Of a stretch of DNA of 64,000 bases, positions 27,220-34,483 are shown piece after piece. Position numbers and translations under genes: made by a program. This stretch comes from Actinophytocola sp036555685. GTDB taxonomy: Bacteria; Actinomycetota; Actinomycetes; Mycobacteriales; Pseudonocardiaceae. The stretch is taken from contig NZ_DATBKY010000273.1 in NCBI RefSeq assembly GCF_036555685.1, forward strand, positions 4,065-68,064, in the 5' to 3' direction. Numbering within the stretch: position 1 is the stretch's first letter; each line of letters begins with the position of its first letter. The notes beneath the pieces were generated by a model. The model was given only the letters and a program-made list of their open reading frames with translations. It was not told where the DNA came from and searched no databases.

Positions 27220-28514
27220 CCCGCGATCATGTCACACACCCGCTGTGCCGGATCGTCGCTCGCCCGCGCCAGCACGCGCGCGTAGGTGTCACCCAGCTCG
27301 CCCATCGTCCGCGGCGCCACCGCGAGCGCGTTTCCGTAGACGACGCCGCCCAGAGCGCTCGGCGTCTCGCTCGTGATGTAGTTCAGCGGCACCGTCGCGG
27401 CGAACGACACGTCGCCGCTGTGCCGGACGGTGAGCTCGGGCACGGGGTAGGGCGTGACCTCCAGACCCGCGACCCGGGTCGGCGCCACCTGGGAGTGCGG
27501 CAGGAACTCCACCGCCACGTCGAACAGCTGCCGGCCCACCGCGCGCTCGAGTACGCCGAGCGGAAGCCGGTGCCCTCGCGCCGCACGCTGCTCTTCGCAC
27601 GCCCGGCGCACCAGCTCGGCGAAGCTGTCGGTGCCGGAGACCGTGAGCACCAGCGGCAGATAGTCGAACACGGGGCCCACCACCGGCTGCATCTCCGGCC
27701 GGTCACGGTTCGCGTGCAGAAACCCGAGCACGACCTCGCCTCCGGCGTACGGCGAGAGCGTGGCGAGCACGCCCGCGGTCACGGCCGCGGCGAGGCCGCC
27801 ACCGTGGGGCCTCGCCAGCTCGGCCAGCCGTGCGGGCGTGCCCGACGCCGGGAAGACCCGCCCGTCCATGCGGAACGCGGACTCTCGCCGGTAGCCGGGA
27901 AGGCCCGGGAAGCAAGGACGCGGGTCCGGTAGCCGCTCGCGCCACCACGAGATCCGCCGCGGCTCGGCGGCCGCTCGCTCCCACGCCGCGTAGTCGCCGA
28001 ACTGGACCGCCAGCTCGGGCAACCAAACGTCTGCCCCGGTCACGACCGCCTGGAGCAGCCGGCTGAAATCGCGGAAGAGCACGCCCATCGACCAGCCGTC
28101 GCTGACCGCGTGGCTCACGACGAGCACCAGTACGTGCCGACTCTCGTCGAGCCTGACCAGCCCCGCGTGCCACAGCGGTGCCTCGGTCAGGAGGAAGGAC
28201 CGTTCCGCGGCCTCGATGATTAGCTTGTCCAGGTCGCGCTCCGGCTGCGCGGAACCCGACACGTCGGACTGCCAGACGGGAACCGCGCCGGGAGGCGCGA
28301 TGGTCTGACGCACGCCGTCGCCATGGTCGTGCAACGAGGTACGCAAGGTCTCGTGGCGTCCGGCGAGCGCGCGGACGGCCGCGACGAGCGCGGCGGGTGC
28401 GACCGGTCCCTCGACCTGCCAGGCGACGACGTTGTTGTGGTTGCACCGGTGGTCCACAGTGGAATGGAACCACCGTTCTTGCAGGAACGACGCTGGTGCG
28501 TGCCAGGTGTCCAT
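27216..28514 (-). CDS. Stand-alone NRPS-type condensation domain protein (C2)
   Basis: 432 aa, one complete condensation fold and nothing else. The catalytic motif reads SHAVSDG: His135, Asp139 and Gly140 are kept while the first His of the usual HHxxxDG is Ser. Other core pieces are SFLQERWFHSTVDHRCNHNNVVAWQVEG at the start, AGRHETLRTSLHDHGDGVRQTI, and WHAGLVRLDESRHVLVLVVSH. It should join an acyl or aminoacyl group held on a carrier protein to an amine or alcohol. It starts three bases after the stop of C1. Confidence 0.88.
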   Translation of the reverse strand: MDTWHAPASFLQERWFHSTVDHRCNHNNVVAWQVEGPVAPAALVAAVRALAGRHETLRTSLHDHGDGVRQTIAPPGAVPVWQSDVSGSAQPERDLDKLIIEAAERSFLLTEAPLWHAGLVRLDESRHVLVLVVSHAVSDGWSMGVLFRDFSRLLQAVVTGADVWLPELAVQFGDYAAWERAAAEPRRISWWRERLPDPRPCFPGLPGYRRESAFRMDGRVFPASGTPARLAELARPHGGGLAAAVTAGVLATLSPYAGGEVVLGFLHANRDRPEMQPVVGPVFDYLPLVLTVSGTDSFAELVRRACEEQRAARGHRLPLGVLERAVGRQLFDVAVEFLPHSQVAPTRVAGLEVTPYPVPELTVRHSGDVSFAATVPLNYITSETPSALGGVVYGNALAVAPRTMGELGDTYARVLARASDDPAQRVCDMIAG

Positions 28515-28517
28515 GGG

Positions 28518-29723
28518 CTAACACCGCCCTCCTACCGGCTGGGCCACTGCCGCGACGACCTCCGCGAACCGCGCGGTGATCGCGTCGATCCGCTCGGCCG
28601 GCACCGCCGCGACGTTGACGAGCAGGTGGCAGTCGACGCCCCCGTCGGCGCGGTCGCGAAACTGGAAGTCGATCAGGGCGAGCCCCGGCCACCAGCGATC
28701 GACCACGTGGGGCCGTGGCCGCACCCGGACGTCGTCGTCCGGCACGGTGTCGGGGAAGTGGTTGACGCGTACGTCGAACAACGGGCCAGGCCCCAGAAGT
28801 GGAGCGAGAACCGCCAACGGCACGTGGTGATCCTGGGCGGCGGTGACCTCGCCGTCGTAGCGGGTGGCGAGCTCGGACAACGTCGGCTCACCGCTGACGT
28901 CGACGGTCACGGGCAGCTGGTCCCACAGGTCGCCGACGGTGTCGCGAAGCTCCGGGCGGTGCCGGTTCGAGGCGATCAGCCCGATCCGGACCCGATCGTC
29001 CGCGAACGGGCGGAGCGTGGCGACGACCAGCGCGCCGAGCAGCCGGGACCTGGTCGTGCGCAGTGACGCGGCGAGTGCGGCCAGGGCTCGCGCGCTGTGC
29101 GGCGGGACCGACGGCAGCGAGGTCTCGTGCAGGCGTGCCGGCCGGCCGAGAGCGGCGGGGTCGACGTCGAGCCGTAGCCGCGGCCGGTCGCCGAGCCGGT
29201 CCCGCCAGTACCTCGGCACGGGCCGCCGGCGGATCTCGTGCTCCCAGCAAGCGAAGTCGGCGAACTGCAGGGCGAGCTCCGGCAGCCGCGGTGGCCGCCC
29301 GTCCCGGCGGGCTTCGCACAACTCGGTCAGGTCCCGGTGGATGATCCCGGCCGACCAGCCGTCGCAGATCGCGTGGTGCGCGTACACGACCAGGACCCCA
29401 CCTGCGAGGTCGCGCTCCAGCACGGCGCCGGCCAGGGCACCGCCGCACACCTCGAACGGCCGCGGCTCGGCGCGTGCGGCGACGGTGCAGGGGATGGTCC
29501 CGGTCGCGGCGACCTCCTGCCGCAGCCCCTGTTCCGTGCGCACGAGCGTGGTGCGCAACGCCTCGTGCCGGGCCGTCAGGTCCGCGAGCGCCTGCCGTAC
29601 GTGCCGCTCGTCGTGTCCGGGAGCCAGCCGGACCGGGATCGCGACGGCGAGATCCGACCAACCGCTGTCGTGGGCGTCGGCGTACCACTCCTGCAGGAAT
29701 GTGGCGGGGAACCGGTCAGCCAC
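28518..29723 (-). CDS. Stand-alone NRPS-type condensation domain protein (C1)
   Basis: 401 aa, a single condensation domain with an intact HHxxxDG (His116, His117, Asp121, Gly122 in YAHHAICDGWS). Also seen are FPATFLQEWYADAHDSGWSDLAVAIPVRL, LTARHEALRTTL and LPELALQFADFACWEHE. It is clearly diverged from C2 at the sequence level, so the two are not recent duplicates. The start overlaps the A-T gene by eight bases. It probably accepts the group carried by the didomain encoded upstream. Confidence 0.88.
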   Translation of the reverse strand: MADRFPATFLQEWYADAHDSGWSDLAVAIPVRLAPGHDERHVRQALADLTARHEALRTTLVRTEQGLRQEVAATGTIPCTVAARAEPRPFEVCGGALAGAVLERDLAGGVLVVYAHHAICDGWSAGIIHRDLTELCEARRDGRPPRLPELALQFADFACWEHEIRRRPVPRYWRDRLGDRPRLRLDVDPAALGRPARLHETSLPSVPPHSARALAALAASLRTTRSRLLGALVVATLRPFADDRVRIGLIASNRHRPELRDTVGDLWDQLPVTVDVSGEPTLSELATRYDGEVTAAQDHHVPLAVLAPLLGPGPLFDVRVNHFPDTVPDDDVRVRPRPHVVDRWWPGLALIDFQFRDRADGGVDCHLLVNVAAVPAERIDAITARFAEVVAAVAQPVGGRC

Positions 29724-31503
29724 GGCGCACCCGGCGAATGGGCGCGAGCGAGTCGTCCTGCTCCGCCTCGGGGGCCCCCGCGACCAGCGACACGAACTCC
29801 CGCAGGTCCGAGACCTCGAACAGGTCGCGCTGGCTCACCTGCCGCCGCAGCTCGCTGCGCACGCGGCCGACGATCTCCATGGCGCTCAACGAGGTGCCGC
29901 CGAGCTCGACGAAGCTGATGGTCCACGGGACCTCCGCCGCGCCGAGCGCGTCCGCCCAGAACCGCTGGAGTGACTGGGCTTCGACCGTCTCCGGGCCGGC
30001 GCCGGAGTCGGTGCGCCGGGCCGCGTCGTGTTCGCGGGTCAGCTGATCGCGTAGCGCGCGCTTGACGATCTTGCCCATCGCGTTGCGGGGAAAGTCAGCG
30101 ACCTCGAGAACCCGTTTCGGTGCCTTGATCGGGCCGAGCCGGGCGACGAGGAACGCGTTCAACGCCGCCCGGTCGTAGCCCACGCCCGGGCGGACGGCGG
30201 CCACGACGTACTCGCCCAGCAGGCGGTGGGGCAGCCCGAACGCCGCGGCCTCCGCGACCCCGGAGAACTCCTGGATGGCCGCCTCCACCTCGATGGTCGA
30301 CACGTTGAGCCCGCCGGAGATCACCAGATCCGCGTTGCGATCGACCAGGTAGAGGTAGCCGTCGTCGTCGACCCGGCCGATGTCACCGGTCCGCACCCAC
30401 CCGTCCGGGAGGAAGACGCTGTCGGTCGCGCCCCTGTCGTCGACGTAGCGGCGCCTGGGCGCTCCCGACAGGCGCAGCTCGACGTTGCCGTCGGTACCCG
30501 GTGGCGCGACCGCGCCGTCCGCGTCGGTGATCCGCACCGCCCCGGTGCCCTCGCTCCGGCCGACCGAGTCGGGACGCGCCGGATCGAACCGGATGCGCGT
30601 GCGGGCCGGCCATGCCTCCGTGGTCGTGTAGAGGTTGCTGATCGCCGCCTGCGGGAACATCGCGGCGAGCTTCTGCAGCGCCACCGGCGGGATGGGGGCG
30701 CTCATCGTGCGCACGGCTCGCACCGAGTCGAAGCGGCGCGTTCCGGCGTGCTCAAGCAGCGTCAGCGCCAGCGCCGGCACCAGCACGACGTCCGTCACGT
30801 CGAAGCGTTCCACGGCGTCGAGAAAACTCGCGGGATCGAACCGGGTCAGTGTCACGATCCGGTGGCGAGTCGCGTCCAGCGGCTGCAGCAGCAGGCCCTG
30901 TCCCGCGAGGCTGCCCGGCGGCACGGCGTGCAGCACCACCTTGGTGCCCTCGTGGCGCGGTCGGGTCGAGTGGGTGAACAGCAAGTTGGCATGGCTCGCG
31001 ACGACACCCTTGGGCACACCAGTAGTGCCGGAGGTGTAGAGAATCTCGGCGTCGTCGCCCGGGCCGGCAGGGACGGCGACCGGCGTGGCCGGACTGTGGT
31101 CGACCAGGTCCGCGACGTCCGCGGACCACAGCCCCGGCGGTACCCCATCGGTGGCGCCGAGGACGCCGACCGCCTCGGACGCGGCGCACACCTGGCGAAT
31201 GTGCTCCTCGCCGAGCGTGCGCAGCACGGGTACCGCGGTCGCGCCGGCTCGCTGCACTCCGATGTACGCCACCGCATACGTCGTCCAGTCTACTGTGGAG
31301 CATGCGACGAGCACGCGATCACCGGGCGCGATGCCGTTGGCCATGAGGCCGTGCGCCACACGGCTCGCCCGGTCGTGCCACTCCGCGAAGGTCAGGGAGT
31401 CGCCGTCGACGAGCGTCAACGCCACCTCGTCCGGGCGCTCCGCCGCCCGGGTGGCGAGTCGATCGGGCACGGTGTCGTCGGCAGGGGGTCTCGTGGCTGG
31501 CAT
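29716..31503 (-). CDS. Stand-alone adenylation-carrier protein (A-PCP/ACP didomain)
   Basis: 595 aa from ATG 31503. Residues 1-490 are an ANL adenylation domain: EILYTSGTTGVPKGVVASH, NLYTTTEAW, GWVRTGDIGRVDDDGYLYLVDRNADLVISGGLNVSTIEVE and PRNAMGKIVKRAL with Lys478. Residues 510-585 are a carrier domain with FVELGGTSLSAMEI, where Ser538 would carry phosphopantetheine. The adenylation part resembles fatty- or aryl-acid ligases as much as amino-acid domains, so the loaded acid is open. It leads a four-gene operon with no thioesterase or multi-module NRPS. Two upstream in-frame starts give N-terminal residues unlike the family. Confidence 0.9.
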   Translation of the reverse strand: MPATRPPADDTVPDRLATRAAERPDEVALTLVDGDSLTFAEWHDRASRVAHGLMANGIAPGDRVLVACSTVDWTTYAVAYIGVQRAGATAVPVLRTLGEEHIRQVCAASEAVGVLGATDGVPPGLWSADVADLVDHSPATPVAVPAGPGDDAEILYTSGTTGVPKGVVASHANLLFTHSTRPRHEGTKVVLHAVPPGSLAGQGLLLQPLDATRHRIVTLTRFDPASFLDAVERFDVTDVVLVPALALTLLEHAGTRRFDSVRAVRTMSAPIPPVALQKLAAMFPQAAISNLYTTTEAWPARTRIRFDPARPDSVGRSEGTGAVRITDADGAVAPPGTDGNVELRLSGAPRRRYVDDRGATDSVFLPDGWVRTGDIGRVDDDGYLYLVDRNADLVISGGLNVSTIEVEAAIQEFSGVAEAAAFGLPHRLLGEYVVAAVRPGVGYDRAALNAFLVARLGPIKAPKRVLEVADFPRNAMGKIVKRALRDQLTREHDAARRTDSGAGPETVEAQSLQRFWADALGAAEVPWTISFVELGGTSLSAMEIVGRVRSELRRQVSQRDLFEVSDLREFVSLVAGAPEAEQDDSLAPIRRVRRG

Positions 31504-31616
31504 GGCTGAGAACCTACGAACCGCCCCGGGAACACAGGGGCCGTCCAGCGACAGCGCGAAGCCGGTTCGCGTCACAACCCACCGCTACCCCCAACGACCT
31601 GCGGCGACGGACGCGC

Positions 31617-31648
31617 AGGCCCCGGACCGCCAGCTCGGTCCGGGGCCT
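31617..31648 (-). terminator. Hairpin terminator after the AraC gene
   Basis: A perfect 12-bp stem (31617-31628 with 31637-31648) and an eight-base loop, 22 bases downstream of the AraC stop. It separates the regulator from the A-T operon, which must then start within 31504-31616. Confidence 0.75.
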
Positions 31649-31670
31649 CGTGATAGGTCCTACTCCCGCA

Positions 31671-32645
31671 TCATCTCCGCAGCGTCATCGAGGGCGGTTC
31701 ACCGTGTCGTTGCCGGTAGTCGGCGGCAAAGCGCCCGCGGTTGACGAACCCCCAGCGCCGCGCCACCTCCGCGACCTGCACCATGTCGGGGGCGGCCGCG
31801 TGAAGGTCGTCATAAGCCCGGTCGAGCCGCACCATCTTCAGGTACGCCATCGGCGTGGTGGCCTTGTCACGCTGGAACGCCCGTTCCACCGTGCGGGCGC
31901 TCACCTGCGCCTCCCTGGCGAGGCTTTCGACCGAGTGGTCCCACTCGGGATGCGCGTGGATCAGATCGACCAGCTTGCGCACCAGGGTCGTCGGCGCACG
32001 ATGCGGCTCCTGCTCGAGCCGCACCCGGTAGTTGTGCCGTCCCCCCAGGAGAAGGCGGGTCATCAGGTTCTTCTCCGCCATCGTGGCGGCGAACTCGGAC
32101 TCGTAGGTCTCCGGGCTGCTCCGCAGCCGCTCCGCCAAAACGGCCACGTCCTCGACGAAGAACCGGCCCTCGCCGTCGGCGACGTCCATGCCCAGCTGGA
32201 ATCTGAGGGGCTCGGTCAACGGTTGTCCCAGTATGTCGCGTAGATGTGCCTCCAGCGCGCCACGCTCGATCCGAACGAACCGCGTCGCATAGTCGGCGGA
32301 CAGCCGGCCCCGCATCGGCTTGGCGGGATCGACGACGGTGACCGTTCCGGGCCGCAGGCCGATCTGGTCGTGCCCGTTGCGGATGACTCCCGCACCAGCG
32401 AGAGAGATGACTACCAAGATGAACGTCTCGGCCTGAGGGGGGACCAGGACCTGCACTTCTCTGCCGTATGCGAGGTCGACGACCGAGACGTTCCGTAGTC
32501 TTCGTGCCCATCCGGCCGCGTCGAGCATCGTCGACCGACCGATGAGCGACAGCTCGTGCCGGCCGAGGTAGGGCGCCATGTCATCACGTGCGACGCCAAC
32601 GTCTCGCCAACAGAAACCGTCTACCTGACTGAATCGAGTCAGCAT
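31671..32645 (-). CDS. AraC-family transcriptional regulator
   Basis: 324 aa. The N-terminal part has the AraC-binding-like pattern of the group related to NitR/XylS-type activators (VLVPPQAETFILVVISLAGAGVI, VVDPAKPMRGRLSADYATRFVRIERGALEAHL). The C-terminal 100 residues are the double helix-turn-helix: LAREAQVSARTVERAFQRDKATTPMAYLKMVRLDRAYDDL, then VAEVARRWGFVNRGRFAADYRQRHGEPPS. ATG 32645 has GGTTGGAA before it; a TTG six bases earlier is unlikely. It lies just upstream of, and in line with, the A-T/C/C/patatin operon and is the obvious candidate for its activator. Confidence 0.9.
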   Translation of the reverse strand: MLTRFSQVDGFCWRDVGVARDDMAPYLGRHELSLIGRSTMLDAAGWARRLRNVSVVDLAYGREVQVLVPPQAETFILVVISLAGAGVIRNGHDQIGLRPGTVTVVDPAKPMRGRLSADYATRFVRIERGALEAHLRDILGQPLTEPLRFQLGMDVADGEGRFFVEDVAVLAERLRSSPETYESEFAATMAEKNLMTRLLLGGRHNYRVRLEQEPHRAPTTLVRKLVDLIHAHPEWDHSVESLAREAQVSARTVERAFQRDKATTPMAYLKMVRLDRAYDDLHAAAPDMVQVAEVARRWGFVNRGRFAADYRQRHGEPPSMTLRR

Positions 32646-33251
32646 TTCCAACCTATCCAGTTGTTATCGGGCTTCGCTCCTAGCTCGTCAGGCAGGGCTG
32701 CCCCGTCGCACCCCCAGCCGTCGCTCAGGATAACGACCCGCGATGACATTTAATCCCGCCGTACGGGCGTATCCGGTTAAATCCTGAGGACCATGATCGG
32801 ATTAACTCGGCTCTATCAGCGATGCGACATCATGCGGCGATGCCCGCGGCGAAAGGCATGCGTCACCGTGAACCGCCTTATCTGCCTGCCCTGGACGGGC
32901 TTGGCAGTCGCGCAGCCCTGCGGAGATGATCGACATCGGTGATCGCCGGCGTGAGCAGCGACGGTTCCGTTGCGCAACTGCGCCTTCGGCCAACCGGGCG
33001 ACCTTGGCACGTTCGCGGCCCGCGACCCGTAGCTATGGGTGACATTCACGTCCCCGGCGCCAAACGCCCTTTCGCGCGTTGTGGCGCCCGTCACGCCGAT
33101 CGACGTTTCGAAAATCACGGGGCCGTAACGCCGTCAAGAAATTAATGTCGCGCGGGTGGTTCGGATAATGCGGATGGCGTCGACCCGCACGATGAATAGC
33201 AGGGACCATCACCCGCCTAGTCGCGACATGCATGTCCGGCGGAAGGGGCCA
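32646..33251. other. Gene-poor 0.6-kb region upstream of araC
   Basis: Base composition drops toward 55-60% GC and no reading frame looks like a protein. At 32740-32825 there are several TTAATCC / GGTTAAATCC / GGATTAA elements in both orientations, which could be AraC-type half-sites for the divergent region. Nothing else is recognisable. Confidence 0.35.
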
Positions 33252-33737
33252 ATGGTGTCGATTCCGCCACGCCGACCCCGATCGGTCGGCGGCCAGGGGC
33301 GTAACGCGACGATCCGCGTCGTCGACTGCCCGGATGTGGCAGGTGCCCGGAGCGACTGGGTGCGAGGTTTCACCCCGCACGGGCTCGCGTGCGGGCTGCT
33401 GATGGCGGTGTGCGCTTACTGGACGCGGCACTGGGACGCGCCGCCGATGCTCCTCGTGGCCCTGGTGATCCCGTGCTCGGCGCTGTCCGGGTTCATGGTC
33501 GCCCGCGGTGGCGTGGTTGAGCTCGGCATGGCCGCGGGAGCGGCGACCGCGACCACCGGTCACGTCATCACCGTCCTGGCCGCCTTCCTCTACTGCGCGA
33601 CCACCGGCGCCTGGCTCGCCTCCTTGACCTGGATAGTCCTCGGCGCCACGTTCGTCCTCCTGCCCATCGTGCTGGGCGCGACGCTGGGTGCCGTGGGTGC
33701 CTTCGTCTCCCGGTTCGTCTGGGCGACGCGATCTTGA
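33252..33737 (+). CDS. Small membrane protein of unknown function
   Basis: 161 aa with three or four hydrophobic helices in the C-terminal 120 residues (GLACGLLMAVCAYWT, MLLVALVIPCSALSGFMVA, HVITVLAAFLYCAT, WIVLGATFVLLPIVLGATLGAVGAFV) after a polar N terminus. No family recognised. ATG 33252 is picked for its ribosome site GGAAGGGG (33241-33248); longer in-frame starts exist upstream. It converges on the lipoprotein gene, 46 bases away. Confidence 0.55.
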   Translation: MVSIPPRRPRSVGGQGRNATIRVVDCPDVAGARSDWVRGFTPHGLACGLLMAVCAYWTRHWDAPPMLLVALVIPCSALSGFMVARGGVVELGMAAGAATATTGHVITVLAAFLYCATTGAWLASLTWIVLGATFVLLPIVLGATLGAVGAFVSRFVWATRS

Positions 33738-33783
33738 TCCGTGCCCTGATCGAGACCGCCGATCCCCGGTGTCGCCTCCTCCG

Positions 33784-34302
33784 TCACGTCGGGTCGGGGG
33801 CGGGCGCCGGGGAGGACACCGCGCCCGGGTCGATGAGAACGAGTTCGATGTTCCACTTGCCTTCGCAGTCGGCTTCGCGCACCTGGGCCTGGCCCGCGGC
33901 GATGGCACCGGAGTTGAAGAAGACCTCGGCCTCGTCCCCTTCGTTGTCCATGCCGGCCGGGCGGTAGCCGGCCGGCATGGACGTCACCGCGTCCTGGATG
34001 AGCACGGTGACCTCGTCGATGGGTTTGGCCGAGATCGCGCGCACGGTGGTGTTCGCGTCCGCCTTCTCGACGTGCGTGACCGTGCCGATCTTGTCGAAGG
34101 ACAGGCCCTCGGGCATGAGCGCCGTCTCGGCCGCGGGAGCGGGGCTCGGGTCCTCGCACGCGGCGTCCGCGTCGCTCCCGGCCGCGGAGCACCCCGCCAG
34201 CGCGACCAGCAACGCCGCCGCGGCGGCACCGACGGCCATCCTCGTACCCGGTGACGATGTACGCGGTGACGATTCGTGCCGCCTGCTGCCACATCCGGCC
34301 AT
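33784..34302 (-). CDS. Putative small lipoprotein, function unknown
   Basis: 172 aa from ATG 34302, with a twin-Arg-containing n-region, a hydrophobic stretch and lipobox VALAGC (Cys38); an internal ATG at 34239 would give a shorter classical signal. The mature part has four Cys/acidic patches and the pattern FDKIGTVTHVEKADANTTVRAISAKPIDEVTVLIQDA, with no catalytic motif I recognise. A C-terminal PAPAPDPT tail ends it. It is divergent from the secreted propeller gene. Confidence 0.6.
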   Translation of the reverse strand: MAGCGSRRHESSPRTSSPGTRMAVGAAAAALLVALAGCSAAGSDADAACEDPSPAPAAETALMPEGLSFDKIGTVTHVEKADANTTVRAISAKPIDEVTVLIQDAVTSMPAGYRPAGMDNEGDEAEVFFNSGAIAAGQAQVREADCEGKWNIELVLIDPGAVSSPAPAPDPT

Positions 34303-34483
34303 GGCGGACACTCTAGTCAGATGCGTACTGTCAGGTACAAACCCGTTGCGAGACTGACGTTTCAGACTTGTCGGATGCTAAAGTGCGCGCGCAGCTCCGG
34401 TGCACGACGGGGCCGATGCCACCGGGAATGCCATCCGCGCGGCGAGTGGGCGCACGGGCGCTCATCTGACCCTGGAGGCTCGC

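Noticed and set aside
32816..33118. 100-residue minus-strand frame upstream of araC
   Set aside because: Arg/Gly-rich with no start signal and no family resemblance.
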